64,000 nucleotides of DNA from Zhongshania aliphaticivorans (GCF_902705855.1 NZ_CACSIJ010000014.1:81519-145518); one strand, 5' to 3'; shown: positions 47,730 to 57,498, counted from the stretch's first letter. Translations and numbers: made by a program. The notes: generated by a model from the sequence alone, not told the origin.

Positions 47730-48346
47730 CAACAGCAGCAGATCCAAAGCGTGGCAAGCGTCTTCTTAGTTTGATATTAGGTATCCCTATCGTCGTCATT
47801 TTATTGTCCAGCGCTGTTTATTATTTGGCGAAGGAAAATATTATTAATTTTCGCACTGTCAATCGCGGCACCTTGATTGATCCACCTGTGCAGCTTGGCG
47901 AATTACATCCCCAGCGTAGCGACGGTGGTGAGTTCTTATTTAACCGAGCAGAATCGCGTTGGGTATATATGGTGGTTGGTGGTCAGGATTGTGTTGATGC
48001 CTGTGAGCGTATGCTTTATCTAACGCGACAAACTCATACTGCGCTGGGTAAAAAAATGGATCGTGTCGAGCGTATTTATCTCGCTGTTGACGGGCCATTG
48101 TCGCCAAAGTTACGCGACTTCATCGAAGCGGAACATAGCGATATTAATGTTTTATATGCGGATGGCACGCCGTTTTTAAGTAAGTTAAAGAATCTAGAAA
48201 TTAATCCTTTTGATTCGCGGGCCTTCTATGTTGTTGATCCGATGGGCTGGGTAATGATGTATTACCGCGCAGGAGATACTGAGCAGCAAACACTGACTAC
48301 ACTAGGCAAGGACGTCCTCAAAGACATGGGGCGCCTGATTAAGTAA
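47726..48346 (+). CDS. Membrane-anchored SCO-like protein of the cox cluster
   Basis: A 206-residue protein with one N-terminal helix (about 14-35) and a periplasmic domain. It has a CX3C pair in GGQDCVDACERM, the arrangement used by SCO proteins to hold copper, and the downstream RIYLAVDG resembles the core of a thioredoxin-like fold. The His that SCO proteins use as third ligand is not evident. Proteins in this position exist in Pseudomonas (PA0111) without assigned function. A redox or copper-handling role in oxidase assembly is inferred. Confidence 0.8.
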   Translation: MTTAADPKRGKRLLSLILGIPIVVILLSSAVYYLAKENIINFRTVNRGTLIDPPVQLGELHPQRSDGGEFLFNRAESRWVYMVVGGQDCVDACERMLYLTRQTHTALGKKMDRVERIYLAVDGPLSPKLRDFIEAEHSDINVLYADGTPFLSKLKNLEINPFDSRAFYVVDPMGWVMMYYRAGDTEQQTLTTLGKDVLKDMGRLIK

Positions 48347-48382
48347 TCGGCGCGGAAAGAATAGCGAATACGGAATTTATCA

Positions 48383-49432
48383 ATGGCTCTTTTTAATACG
48401 CCGGCGCAGCGCAAAGCAGGTTTTCGTCTGACATTTATTGCCTGTCTTGTCGCCGTTATTGTGCTGGGAATGGGCGTTTTTACTCGTTTAGCTGACGCCG
48501 GATTGGGGTGCCCTGACTGGCCAACCTGCTATGGCCATGTGTTGTGGCCTAGCGAAGATCATGAAGTTGCACGTGCTAATGAGGCATTTCCAGAAACACC
48601 CGTTGAGCATGATAAGACTTGGCCAGAGATGATTCATCGTTATTTGGCATCAAGTTTGGGTTTGTTCACTATTGGGATTTTGGTGTTTTCTCTACGTAGT
48701 CGTGAGCCTAAGCAGCCTGTGAAACTGCCCATGTTTCTGTTGGCTTTTATTATATTACAGGGCATGTTTGGCATGTGGACCGTAACCTTAAAGTTATGGC
48801 CACAGGTGGTTACCGCTCATCTTCTTGGTGGATTCACAACGCTTAGTTTACTGTGGCTACTTACTCTCCGGCTCAATAATTTTCATTGGCAAATTCCAGC
48901 TATTGCTGAAGATAAATTAAATTCGATTCGACCATTGGCCGTCATTGGTTTGTTGGTTGTTGTAGCGCAGATTGCTTTGGGTGGCTGGACGACGTCGAAC
49001 TATGCCGATATCGCTTGCCCCGATTTTCCAACCTGTCAGGGTGCGTGGTTGCCGCCAATGAATTTTGCGGAAGGCTTTAATATAACCCAACATATTGGCC
49101 CTAACTACTTGGGCGGCACGATGGACAATGCTGCGCGGGTGGCCATTCATTTTAGCCACCGAGTAGGCGCGATTGTGACAGCAGCGTATTTACTGTTTTT
49201 AGCAATAAAACTCTGCGGCTTGGGTTTGGCGGCGGCGAAAAAACTTGCTGTTGTAATTGTAGTTGTGCTGATGGCGCAGATCAGTTTGGGTATTAGCAAT
49301 GTGGTGTTTAATTTTCCGATTGACGTTGCCGTCGCACATAATTTAGTAGGTGCCCTACTGCTCCTTACTCAGGTTACGACCACTTATCTTGTTTATACAG
49401 CGGCGGTAAACCGCGGGGGAATTCGAGTATGA
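48383..49432 (+). CDS. ctaA: Heme A synthase (COX15/CtaA)
   Basis: Oxidises the C8 methyl of heme O to make heme A. The 349-residue membrane protein has eight helices in two similar halves, each with paired heme-ligand His: [10 protein letters not shown] and TAHLLGGF in the first, [10 protein letters not shown] and [10 protein letters not shown] in the second. The run [16 protein letters not shown] is repeated in degenerate form as [15 protein letters not shown]. It overlaps ctaB by four bases. Confidence 0.97.
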   Translation: MALFNTPAQRKAGFRLTFIACLVAVIVLGMGVFTRLADAGLGCPDWPTCYGHVLWPSEDHEVARANEAFPETPVEHDKTWPEMIHRYLASSLGLFTIGILVFSLRSREPKQPVKLPMFLLAFIILQGMFGMWTVTLKLWPQVVTAHLLGGFTTLSLLWLLTLRLNNFHWQIPAIAEDKLNSIRPLAVIGLLVVVAQIALGGWTTSNYADIACPDFPTCQGAWLPPMNFAEGFNITQHIGPNYLGGTMDNAARVAIHFSHRVGAIVTAAYLLFLAIKLCGLGLAAAKKLAVVIVVVLMAQISLGISNVVFNFPIDVAVAHNLVGALLLLTQVTTTYLVYTAAVNRGGIRV

Positions 49433-50340
49433 CGCAGCCAAAGGCCGAGTCAGCAAACTGGCGAGATTATTACGAACTGTGTAAACCCAACGTTGTACTC
49501 TTGATGTTGCTAACCTCGGTAATCGGCATGTTTATGTCGGTACCGGGTATGGTGCCTTGGGAGGCTTTGGTTTACGGCAATCTCGGTATTGCGCTGTGTG
49601 CTGGTGCGGCGGCGGCGGTAAACCATTTAGTCGACAGCCGTATCGATTTGGTGATGGCCCGTACCCACAACCGCCCTATTGCGCAGGGGCGGGTGAAAAC
49701 CCGTGACGCTGCAATTTTTGCGGCGGTGATCGGCGGTTTAGGTATGGCGGTTTTACTTATTAAAGTGAATGCCTTAACTGCGTGGCTGACTTTAGCGTCG
49801 CTACTCGGATATGCCGTTGTATATACCCTCTTTCTTAAGCGCGCGACACCGCAGAACATTGTGATTGGCGGCATTGCTGGTGCAGCGCCACCGCTATTGG
49901 GCTGGACGGCGGTAACTAATCAGGTAGACGGTCATGCATTGTTGCTGGTGCTGATTATTTTTATTTGGACGCCGCCGCATTTTTGGGCCCTGGCTATTCA
50001 TCGTCGCGATGATTATGCCAAGGTCGAGATTCCGATGTTGCCAGTCACCCACGGGATTGGTTATACCAAATTACACACCCTGCTTTATACAATACTCTTA
50101 TGTGTTGTTACGCTGCTGCCGTTTGCAACGGGCATGAGTGGATCTTTGTATTTACTCGGTGCAGTGTGTTTGGGAGCTGGATTTCTATACTGGGCGATTG
50201 TGTTGATGCGCGGTAATGATCCGAAGGCACCGATGGCAACGTTTAAGTATTCCATTATCTATTTGATGGCATTGTTTATGATCATGTTATTGGATCACTA
50301 TCTATTGCCGGCGATGACTATTTTTGAGGTTGAATACTGA
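49429..50340 (+). CDS. ctaB: Protoheme IX farnesyltransferase (heme O synthase)
   Basis: Adds a farnesyl group to heme B, giving heme O, the substrate of CtaA. The 303 residues form a UbiA-type nine-helix fold. The prenyl-diphosphate binding motif is [19 protein letters not shown] at about 66, with the second motif [19 protein letters not shown] at about 190. It is coupled to ctaA by a four-base overlap and to the SCO gene by a one-base overlap. Confidence 0.97.
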   Translation: MTQPKAESANWRDYYELCKPNVVLLMLLTSVIGMFMSVPGMVPWEALVYGNLGIALCAGAAAAVNHLVDSRIDLVMARTHNRPIAQGRVKTRDAAIFAAVIGGLGMAVLLIKVNALTAWLTLASLLGYAVVYTLFLKRATPQNIVIGGIAGAAPPLLGWTAVTNQVDGHALLLVLIIFIWTPPHFWALAIHRRDDYAKVEIPMLPVTHGIGYTKLHTLLYTILLCVVTLLPFATGMSGSLYLLGAVCLGAGFLYWAIVLMRGNDPKAPMATFKYSIIYLMALFMIMLLDHYLLPAMTIFEVEY

Positions 50341-51008
50341 TGACTGAAGAGAAGCAGCTTAGTTCGACTGCGAAGCGTGATCGCGGTATACGTTTAACGG
50401 TGTTGGCTATCGTTTCAATCGCTATTATTTTGGTGGGTGGATTCTTTTATGCCTTTACCCGCGCGCGGGTAATGACGACGGAAGAACTTAAATCCCAAGG
50501 CGCGTATTTGTACGAAAATCCGCGGTTATTACCTAATTTTACCTTAGAAAATGATCGCAGCGAGCGCGTTACGCCCACGACTTTTCAGGGACAGTGGGGC
50601 TTAGTGTTTTTTGGTTTTACTTATTGCCCAGATGTTTGTCCAACAACCTTGGCGCAATTAAAGGCGTTTTACCAAGAGTTGGATCCTGAGGTGCAGGCCG
50701 ACACGCAAATTTGGCTCGCGAGTGTAGATCCTGCCCGTGATACGCCGGAACAATTGCACAGTTATTTGGATTTCTTCCATCCTGCGTTTCGCGGTATTAC
50801 TGGTGATTTCTTAGAGATCCACCGTTTTGCAACCTCACTGAATATTCCATTCACTAAGGTGCCGGGTGGCGGTAGCAATTATTTGGTTGAGCACAGCGCC
50901 AATGTTGCCTTGATTAATCCCAAGGGACATTCTGTTGGCTTTTTTAAAGCGCCCTTAGAAATTAGTAAACTGAAGCGTGCCTATCTATCTATTCGGGAAT
51001 ATTATTGA
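50340..51008 (+). CDS. SCO1/SenC family copper chaperone
   Basis: Delivers copper to the CuA centre of subunit II. One N-terminal helix (about 20-41) anchors a thioredoxin-like domain with the copper-binding CPDVCP (about 98-103) in FFGFTYCPDVCPTTL and the third-ligand His in VEHSANVALI. The length of 222 residues is typical. It is the last gene of the cox operon, starting in the ctaB stop (TGATG). Confidence 0.96.
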   Translation: MTEEKQLSSTAKRDRGIRLTVLAIVSIAIILVGGFFYAFTRARVMTTEELKSQGAYLYENPRLLPNFTLENDRSERVTPTTFQGQWGLVFFGFTYCPDVCPTTLAQLKAFYQELDPEVQADTQIWLASVDPARDTPEQLHSYLDFFHPAFRGITGDFLEIHRFATSLNIPFTKVPGGGSNYLVEHSANVALINPKGHSVGFFKAPLEISKLKRAYLSIREYY

Positions 51009-51056
51009 GGCCTTTGCGCGGATTTATTTTGCCAGAGAATAAAATATTAAAGGCCT
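51008..51056. terminator. Inverted repeat between the SCO gene and znuB
   Basis: AGGCCTTT (51008-51015, starting on the SCO stop codon) pairs with AAAGGCCT (51049-51056), enclosing an AT-rich loop. It lies between convergent genes and may act as a weak bidirectional terminator. Confidence 0.4.
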
Positions 51057-51070
51057 TTATTATCTCCAAT

Positions 51071-51865
51071 TTAGTTACGGCGTCGGTAGCTTGGCGCCAA
51101 TTGTCCTAGTACAAATAAACTCCCAGCCCCAAGTACAATACTTGGGCCTGCGGGGGTATCCCAGTACCAAGCTCCAGCTAAACCACAAACTACGGCAATT
51201 GCACCGCAAATAATGGCGAGTACCGCAGCTTGTTCTGGGCTGCGGGCAAAGCGACCTGCTGCAGATGCCGGAATAATTAGCATCGCGGTAATAAGCAAAA
51301 CCCCCACTATCTTCATAGCGACCGCGACGGTAGCGGCAACCATCAACATTAGCAACAAGCGCAGACGTTTTACCGGCAGGCCTTCTATTTCCGCCAGCTC
51401 CGCGTGGGCGGTAATGGCAACAAGAGCAGGCCAGTAGCGTAGTAGTAGTGCAATGACCAAAACACAAATGATGCTTAGGCTGATTAAGTCTTCGCGCACA
51501 ATGGCTAACAAATCTCCGAATAAAAAGGCATTTAAATCCAATTGTTGGCCGTCTAAAAACGACAGGCAGACCAAACCGAGGGCAAGGCTGCTGTGGGATA
51601 AAATGCCGAGCAGGCTATCTAGCGCAATATCTCGCCACCACTGCAGGGCAAACAATAGGCTGGCAATTAGCAAGCAGGTGATTAACACGCTGTACTGTAA
51701 ATTTACTTGCAGTGCTAAGCCTAGTGCTAGGCCCAGCAGCGCAGAGTGAGCGAGCGTGTCGCCGTAATACGCCATGCGTTGCCAGGTTACCAGTGCGCCG
51801 AGTGGGCCGCACAAGACAGCTACCAGCAAGCCTGCGAATAAGGCGTTTAATAGTATGTCAGTCAT
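51071..51865 (-). CDS. znuB: Zinc ABC transporter permease ZnuB
   Basis: The membrane permease of the high-affinity zinc importer. From the ATG at 51865 it is 264 residues with about eight helices; conserved parts include CGPLGALVTWQRMAYYGDTLAHSALLG and MKIVGVLLITAMLIIPASAA. The longer reading from 51961 lies inside znuC and is not used. It overlaps the end of znuC by eight bases, indicating coupling. Confidence 0.95.
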   Translation of the reverse strand: MTDILLNALFAGLLVAVLCGPLGALVTWQRMAYYGDTLAHSALLGLALGLALQVNLQYSVLITCLLIASLLFALQWWRDIALDSLLGILSHSSLALGLVCLSFLDGQQLDLNAFLFGDLLAIVREDLISLSIICVLVIALLLRYWPALVAITAHAELAEIEGLPVKRLRLLLMLMVAATVAVAMKIVGVLLITAMLIIPASAAGRFARSPEQAAVLAIICGAIAVVCGLAGAWYWDTPAGPSIVLGAGSLFVLGQLAPSYRRRN

Positions 51866-52607
51866 GGTGATGGTGCTCGCACACAACATCGCCGTGGATG
51901 TCGTGCTGATGATCATGGTCGTGTTGATAGAGCGCGACTGCCTCGGCGTGGCGGCGGCCAAACAGCGATAAATAGGCGGGATCGTTGCTCACATGTTCTG
52001 GGTGACCGTGACAGCAAATATGCTGATTTAGACAAATAACGGTGTCGGTTTGCGCCATCACCCAGTGAAGATCGTGTGACACCATCAGTACCGCGCAACC
52101 TAGTGAGTCGCGCAATTGGTTTATCAATTCATAGAGCTCAGTTTGGCCGTTGATATCGACTCCTTGGGCGGGTTCATCCAGCACTAATAAATCTGGCTCA
52201 CTCAGCAAGGCGCGGCTCAATAGTACGCGCTGGGTTTCACCGCCAGATATGTCGTGTAGCGGGCGCTTGCGTAAATGGCTAATGCCTGTGCGCTCAAGTG
52301 CGGTATCGATATTGCGGGTATTCGCCATTGCTAAAAACCGCTCCACGCTTAGGGGCATGAGGGGGTTGAGTGAAAGGCGTTGTGGCATATAGCCGATCCG
52401 TAGATTCGGCTGCTTGAGTACGGTGCCGCTGTCTGGTTCGATTAGACCCAGGGCTATTTTGACTAAGGTGCTTTTTCCTGCGCCATTGGGGCCGATAATG
52501 GTCATGATTTGGCGTGGCGAGAGGCTAAGGCTAACGTCGTCGAGCAGGCTTTGTTGGTGATGCTTTAGCGATATGTGGCTGAGTTCCAGTAGTGGCGGAT
52601 TATTCAT
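51858..52607 (-). CDS. znuC: Zinc ABC transporter ATP-binding protein ZnuC, with His-rich tail
   Basis: The ATPase that powers zinc import. Walker A is GPNGAGKST (about 38), the signature SGGETQRVLLSRAL (about 118), and Walker B DLLVLDEPAQGVD. The C-terminal 25-30 residues are very rich in His (about 11 of the last 25, in HDHDHQHD and EHHHHD, with one Cys), a likely zinc-binding tail on the cytoplasmic side. It overlaps zur by eight bases upstream and znuB by eight downstream. Confidence 0.96.
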   Translation of the reverse strand: MNNPPLLELSHISLKHHQQSLLDDVSLSLSPRQIMTIIGPNGAGKSTLVKIALGLIEPDSGTVLKQPNLRIGYMPQRLSLNPLMPLSVERFLAMANTRNIDTALERTGISHLRKRPLHDISGGETQRVLLSRALLSEPDLLVLDEPAQGVDINGQTELYELINQLRDSLGCAVLMVSHDLHWVMAQTDTVICLNQHICCHGHPEHVSNDPAYLSLFGRRHAEAVALYQHDHDHQHDIHGDVVCEHHHHD

Positions 52608-53085
52608 TGTCGCTTAACTCCCGGCAGCCCGCGCAACAACCGACGACTTCAACGCAGGGTGTTTCGACCACAAAGCCATATTGGGTGGCTGCGGTGCTAA
52701 TTGCGCTATTAATGATATCGGCATCCAGCTCTATTACATTTCGACATTGCCGGCATATTAAAAAGTGGCCCTGATGGTGATGGCTAGGATCCTTGCAGCC
52801 AACAAAGGCATTTAACGAGGCAATGCGGTGTACAAGGCCATTGTCGAGTAAGAAGTCGAGGGCGCGGTATACGGTGGGTGGCGCGGGGCGACGATCGCTC
52901 TCTTTCGCAATTTCTTCGAGAATGGTATAAGCCCCTACCGGCTGATGGTTTGCCCACACGCAGGCCAAAACTTGCTCGCGAATGCGGGTAAATTTTACTT
53001 GGCGGCGCAGGCATAACTCCCGTGCGCGGGCCATGGCGTCATCAATACAATGCTGATGATCGTGCGGTTGGGGCATATTGTGCAT
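52600..53085 (-). CDS. zur: Zinc uptake regulator Zur (Fur family)
   Basis: A zinc-responsive repressor of 161 residues. The winged-helix DNA-binding part (LTRIREQVLACVWANHQPVGAYTI is degenerate in wording; see RIREQVLACVW and PPTVYRALDFLL) is followed by a dimer domain with the structural zinc Cys pairs CRQC and CAGC near the end. The N-terminus is His-rich (PHDHQHC). It is the first gene of zur-znuC-znuB, next to a Zur operator, so it likely represses its own operon and znuA when zinc is plentiful. Confidence 0.94.
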   Translation of the reverse strand: MHNMPQPHDHQHCIDDAMARARELCLRRQVKFTRIREQVLACVWANHQPVGAYTILEEIAKESDRRPAPPTVYRALDFLLDNGLVHRIASLNAFVGCKDPSHHHQGHFLICRQCRNVIELDADIINSAISTAATQYGFVVETPCVEVVGCCAGCRELSDNE

Positions 53086-53110
53086 CGAGTTCTAATTCGC
53101 GCCGAAATAA

Positions 53111-53129
53111 AATGTTATAATATTGCATT
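53111..53129. promoter_or_regulatory. Zur operator between zur and znuA
   Basis: AATGTTATAATATTGCATT is an imperfect palindrome (seven of nine positions pair around a central A) that matches the gammaproteobacterial Zur box, which in E. coli znu begins GAAATGTTATAATAT. It sits 26 bases before the zur start and about 30 before znuA, so one site can serve both divergent promoters. Confidence 0.85.
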
Positions 53130-53159
53130 AGCGTGGTAATAAACAATGGGGAAGATCAG

Positions 53160-54008
53160 TTGAAAGCAGTAGTTTGGGGTGTATTAACAGCTTGGATGCT
53201 CAGTAATATCGCGTGGGCAGACAGCAACAAGCCCGTTGTGCTGTCCAGTATTATGCCGCTGCAATTAATTGTTCAAGATGTTGGTGGTGACGCCATTAGC
53301 GCGGAGCTTCTCGCGCCGGCGACGGTGTCGCCCCATGACTTCCAGCTGCGTCCCTCAGATGCTCAGCGCGTGCATTCTGCAGACTTAGTGATATGGATTG
53401 GGCCTGTTCTGGAGACTTACCTAGATAAGCTGCTGCGTAAACAAGAGAATGCCGTCGCCCTTTACCCTGATCTAAAGCATGATGAAGATCCTCATTTGTG
53501 GATGGATGCTGAGGAAGTGCAAAGTATAGCGCGGCGTGTTGCGCGTTTGTTATCAGATCGCCTTCCGTCTCGCGGTGCGTATTTTCACGCCAATGCGGCG
53601 CGGTTTAGCTCGGAATTTCGACAATATGATAAACAGCTGCGGGAGGAAATAGGCCGTCGCGAAAGACGTCCTTACTTGCTGTTACATGATGGTTTTAGTC
53701 GTTTTGAAAACCACTACGGTTTGCCCGCTGGAGAGATGGTTATATCTGGCTCAGATCGTCTGCCAGGAGCAAGGCATATTGTTGAATTGCGCAAACGTTT
53801 GCAGGCTGAAGAGTTTGCCTGTGTGTTTCGCGAGCCGCAATACGCACCGGCGATGCTTAAAGCATTGACCGTAGGCCTTGAGATACCTGTGATTGAAATA
53901 GACCCCTTGGGTGCGAGAAGCGTCGCTGGGGCAAAGGAAGGTGCTGACGGGTTTCTGGAGTTATACCGTCAGCTCGGGCAGGCATTTCTGACCTGTTTTG
54001 ATCATTAG
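53160..54008 (+). CDS. znuA: Zinc ABC transporter substrate-binding protein ZnuA
   Basis: The periplasmic zinc-binding protein of the Znu importer. From the TTG at 53160 (GGGGA at 53148-53152) it has a standard signal peptide ending in IAWA and about 282 residues; the GTG at 53133 would put a polar run before the signal. The zinc ligands appear as His in SPHDFQLRPSD, His in DPHLWMD, His in LLLHDGFSRFENHYG and Asp in EIDPLGA. The acidic His-rich loop seen before the second ligand in many ZnuA proteins is nearly absent (only KHDEDPH). Confidence 0.93.
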   Translation: MKAVVWGVLTAWMLSNIAWADSNKPVVLSSIMPLQLIVQDVGGDAISAELLAPATVSPHDFQLRPSDAQRVHSADLVIWIGPVLETYLDKLLRKQENAVALYPDLKHDEDPHLWMDAEEVQSIARRVARLLSDRLPSRGAYFHANAARFSSEFRQYDKQLREEIGRRERRPYLLLHDGFSRFENHYGLPAGEMVISGSDRLPGARHIVELRKRLQAEEFACVFREPQYAPAMLKALTVGLEIPVIEIDPLGARSVAGAKEGADGFLELYRQLGQAFLTCFDH

Positions 54009-54042
54009 CAGCCAGTAAAGACGCGTCATAAGCGGTTAGCGC

Positions 54043-54309
54043 TTAGTCGTCTATACGTGGTGTCATCACACTGCTGATTTTGTCATCTAGCTCTAAATTT
54101 AAGCTGGCGGCAACAACATCCAAGTTTTTCTCAAGAAAGCGCGCTGCTGAGTTTTCGCTAGTGTACTCGACGGCGGGTTCTAGTGGCTTGCTGCCGTTAG
54201 TCTGGTTGTAGGCTAAGACCATCGGCTCAGTAACTGCGACATTGGGTTCTGCGGCAATTGCTGTGGCACTGGCAACCAAGATAAGGACTGCGCTGATAGT
54301 TTTGTTCAT
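54043..54309 (-). CDS. Small exported protein of unknown function, 88 residues
   Basis: From the ATG at 54309, preceded by GAGGAG, the protein has a signal peptide (about 1-21, ending AIAA) and a mature part of about 67 acidic residues with no Cys and no family I recognise. The longer reading from 54447 lacks a ribosome site. It stands alone between znuA and polA on the opposite strand. The six-base stem at 54029-54045 overlaps its stop. Confidence 0.7.
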   Translation of the reverse strand: MNKTISAVLILVASATAIAAEPNVAVTEPMVLAYNQTNGSKPLEPAVEYTSENSAARFLEKNLDVVAASLNLELDDKISSVMTPRIDD

Positions 54310-54510
54310 GTGAGTTACTCCTCTCAATATGGGCATGTTTGGCCCTGCACAAGATAAAAGGTTACCTTGTGTTACGTAAGGTAACACAACAGAAAAAGAA
54401 GTCTGCTTAATTTTTGTTAATTTCCCGTTAATGTGGCAAATTGCCAAGTTTTAGTGACTGTGGGGTTGAGAAAATCAGTAACACATCTCCGATTTAGATT
54501 GGTTAATGAT

Positions 54511-54528
54511 GCTGGTGCTGGTGCTGGT
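54511..54528. repeat. Hexamer tandem repeat (GCTGGT x3) upstream of polA
   Basis: Three exact copies of GCTGGT in a row, extended on both sides by partial copies (GAT and GCG), end about 12 bases before a -10-like TACACT (54540-54545) and 54 bases before the polA start. Slippage here would alter promoter spacing. Confidence 0.6.
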
Positions 54529-54581
54529 GCGGGTCGTGGTACACTGCCGACTCCCAATTATCGACGTGCCAATTCGCTCCC

Positions 54582-57356
54582 ATGACAGCAATAAAGCCCC
54601 TTGTTTTAGTAGATGGTTCCTCTTATTTGTACCGTGCTTTCCATGCCCTGCCGCCGCTAAATAACTCAACGGGGCAGCCTACCGGTGCAATTAAGGGCGT
54701 CATCAATATGCTGCGCCGTTTAAAAAAGGACTATCCCGGCAGTCCGATTGCAGTGATATTCGACGCCAAGGGCAAAACCTTCCGTGACGATATGTACCCG
54801 CAATACAAAGCGCAACGCCCGCCCATGCCTGATGATTTACGCAGCCAGATTCAGCCGATTAACGACATTGTTGACGCAATGGGCTTGCCGCGATTGGTTA
54901 TTGAAGGTGTTGAGGCCGATGACGTGATTGGGACTTTGGCGGCTCAGGCGGGAAAGGAGCGCCCGGTATTGGTATCTACCGGTGACAAGGATATGGCTCA
55001 GCTGGTAAATGAGCATGTAACCCTAGTCAACACCATGACCGATACCGTGATGGATATCGCGGGTGTGAATGAGAAGTTCGGAATTCCACCAGAGTTAATT
55101 ATCGACTTTTTGGCGCTAATGGGCGACAAAGTCGACAATATCCCCGGTGTTGCTGGCGTGGGGGAGAAAACTGCACTGGCCTTGTTACAGGCATTGGGCG
55201 GCTTAGATGATATCTATAAAAATCTCGACAAGGTGCCGGATTTACCGATACGCGGCGCCAAAGGGATTGCGAAAAAACTAACGGATAACCACGAGCAAGC
55301 CATGCTGTCTTATGCTTTGGCGACGATCAAATGTGATGTGCCCTTAGAGGTGTCGGTAGCAGATTTATTGCCTACGGAGCCTGATAATGCGCGTTTATTA
55401 AGCCTGTTTACGGAGCTTGAGTTTAAAGGTTGGGTTGACGAAATAAGTCGGGCTGATCGTGCGGAGTCTTTGGTTCAGGCGGTGCCGCTGGCGCAAGATG
55501 ACGACGCGCCTAGCGACAATGAAAGCGCAGCGCCGTTGTTTTCTGGCGAGGCGGACTATCAGCTGATCCTCTCTCAGGCACAGTTGGATGAGTGGTTAAA
55601 AAAGTTGCAAGCCGCCCCGCTTTTCGCCTTCGACACCGAAACTACCAGCTTAAATTATATGCAGGCGCGGGTTGTTGGAGTGTCTTTTGCCGTGGAGGCG
55701 GGTCAAGCCGCCTATTTACCTTTCGGGCACGATTATTTAGATGCGCCTGATCAGCTCGATGAGTCAGCCGTATTGGCTGCCCTCAAACCGATTCTTGAAG
55801 ACACCAACAAGCGCAAGCTGGGGCAAAATTTAAAATACGATGCCAATGTACTTGCGAATCACGGCATTACACTGCGCGGCATTGCTGAAGACACCATGTT
55901 GGAGTCCTATGTGTTGGACTCCGTGGGCAGTCGCCACGATATGGATTCTTTGGCCTTAAAATATTTAGATCACACCACGATCCACTTTGAAGATATTGCC
56001 GGTAAAGGCGCAAAGCAAATAACGTTTAATCAGATTGCTTTGGAGCAGGCTGGGCCCTATGCCGCCGAAGATGCTGATATTACCTTGCGGCTACATCAAG
56101 CCATGTCACCACAACTTGAAGCAAGTTCGGCGCTGATGTCGGTTTATCGCGACATTGAGCTGCCATTGGTGCCAGTCTTGTCTCGTATTGAGCGCAATGG
56201 CGCGCTGGTGAGTCGCGACTTATTGAGAGTTCAGAGTCACGAGCTGGGTTTGAAAATGCAGGCTCTAGAAAGCGAGGCCTATGAGTTGGCGGGGGGCGAG
56301 TTTAATTTGGCGTCGCCAAAGCAGTTGGGCGAAATCCTGTTTGAGCGTTTGCAAATCCCTGTTATTAAAAAGACCCCGAAGGGTGCGCCCTCCACTGCGG
56401 AAGAAGTGTTGGCTGAGCTTGCGCATGACTACCCCCTTCCCAAGGTCATTCTTGAGCATCGTGGCATGGCAAAGCTCAAATCCACCTACACCGACAAATT
56501 GCCGCTGCTGATTGCCCCCGCTACAGGTCGCATACACACTTCATATCATCAGGCCGTAGCGGCTACCGGACGTTTGTCGTCCTCTGATCCAAATTTACAG
56601 AATATTCCAATTCGCAGTGCTGAGGGGCGAAGGATTCGTCAGGCTTTTATTGCGCCAGAGGGCTATATCATTCTAGCGGCAGATTACTCTCAAATTGAGT
56701 TGCGTATTATGGCGCATTTGTCGGGAGATCGCGGTTTAATCGACGCATTTGCCGCAGGTGAGGATATTCACAAGGCCACCGCCGCAGAGGTGTTTGGGGT
56801 TGCCCTAGATCAAGTGAGCGATGATCAGCGCCGTAACGCCAAAGCCATTAATTTCGGCTTAATTTATGGTATGTCTGCCTTTGGCCTTGCGCGGCAGCTA
56901 CATATTGGTCGTAAAGAGGCGCAGGAATACATCGATCTGTATTTTGAGCGCTACCCTGGGGTGCTGCGCTATATGGACGAAACGCGTATGTTGGCGTCGG
57001 AAAAGGGCTATGTAGAAACCCTGTTCGGCCGACGTTTATACCTGCCCGAAATTAATGCCAGCAACGGTATGCGCCGTCAGGCAGCGGAGCGAACTGCGAT
57101 TAACGCGCCAATGCAGGGCAGCGCGGCGGATATTATTAAGCGTGCGATGATTTCAGTAGACCGCTACCTTAGCGACAGTGGGGTTGACGCAAAAATGATT
57201 ATGCAGGTGCATGACGAATTGGTCTTAGAGGTATCCCCTGCGGCATTAGACACAGTGAAGAAAGACGTTGTGGCGCTAATGATGGCGGCTGCGGATTTAT
57301 CGGTGCCATTAGAGGTGGGGGTAGGCACTGGCGCGAATTGGGATGAGGCACACTGA
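54582..57356 (+). CDS. polA: DNA polymerase I
   Basis: Fills gaps and removes RNA primers in replication and repair. All three activities are encoded in 924 residues: a 5'-3' exonuclease (about 1-290; [46 protein letters not shown]), a 3'-5' proofreading domain with the DxE motif DTET at about 350, and the polymerase with motif [18 protein letters not shown], motif [15 protein letters not shown] and motif C HDELVLE near 880. The proofreading residues look intact. The ribosome site is weak. Confidence 0.98.
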   Translation: MTAIKPLVLVDGSSYLYRAFHALPPLNNSTGQPTGAIKGVINMLRRLKKDYPGSPIAVIFDAKGKTFRDDMYPQYKAQRPPMPDDLRSQIQPINDIVDAMGLPRLVIEGVEADDVIGTLAAQAGKERPVLVSTGDKDMAQLVNEHVTLVNTMTDTVMDIAGVNEKFGIPPELIIDFLALMGDKVDNIPGVAGVGEKTALALLQALGGLDDIYKNLDKVPDLPIRGAKGIAKKLTDNHEQAMLSYALATIKCDVPLEVSVADLLPTEPDNARLLSLFTELEFKGWVDEISRADRAESLVQAVPLAQDDDAPSDNESAAPLFSGEADYQLILSQAQLDEWLKKLQAAPLFAFDTETTSLNYMQARVVGVSFAVEAGQAAYLPFGHDYLDAPDQLDESAVLAALKPILEDTNKRKLGQNLKYDANVLANHGITLRGIAEDTMLESYVLDSVGSRHDMDSLALKYLDHTTIHFEDIAGKGAKQITFNQIALEQAGPYAAEDADITLRLHQAMSPQLEASSALMSVYRDIELPLVPVLSRIERNGALVSRDLLRVQSHELGLKMQALESEAYELAGGEFNLASPKQLGEILFERLQIPVIKKTPKGAPSTAEEVLAELAHDYPLPKVILEHRGMAKLKSTYTDKLPLLIAPATGRIHTSYHQAVAATGRLSSSDPNLQNIPIRSAEGRRIRQAFIAPEGYIILAADYSQIELRIMAHLSGDRGLIDAFAAGEDIHKATAAEVFGVALDQVSDDQRRNAKAINFGLIYGMSAFGLARQLHIGRKEAQEYIDLYFERYPGVLRYMDETRMLASEKGYVETLFGRRLYLPEINASNGMRRQAAERTAINAPMQGSAADIIKRAMISVDRYLSDSGVDAKMIMQVHDELVLEVSPAALDTVKKDVVALMMAAADLSVPLEVGVGTGANWDEAH

Positions 57357-57414
57357 TTTGCATAATCGCAAATCTGCGTCTACTTTTAATAGGCTGTTGC
57401 TCTTAAATGTATGT

Positions 57415-57498
57415 AACAGCCCCGCGTTAGGAGACTTGTCTCCCCCTGACTCCTGAGGAGTAGGATTGCCCGGTGAGTTCAGCGCGCCGGGCCTTTTT
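57415..57498 (+). ncRNA. Candidate small RNA between polA and engB (Spot 42/ErsA position)
   Basis: The 155-base gap between the convergent polA and engB holds, on the plus strand, a hairpin GGAGA-CTTG-TCTCC (57430-57443), a second hairpin ACTCC-TGA-GGAGT (57449-57461), and a Rho-independent terminator (57468-57498). In E. coli Spot 42 RNA (spf) and in Pseudomonas ErsA lie in this same place and direction. No clear promoter can be fixed, so the 5' end is an estimate. The alternative is a complex polA 3' end. Confidence 0.55.
57468..57498 (+). terminator. Rho-independent terminator after polA / candidate sRNA
   Basis: GCCCGG (57468-57473) pairs with CCGGGC (57487-57492) around a 13-base loop and is followed by CTTTTT (57493-57498). 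The T-run is on the plus strand only, so it serves transcripts read in the polA direction, not engB. Confidence 0.82.

Noticed and set aside
52784-53014. Alternate-frame minus-strand reading inside zur
   Set aside because: It is a shadow of the zur gene, whose own frame carries the Fur-family Cys pairs.
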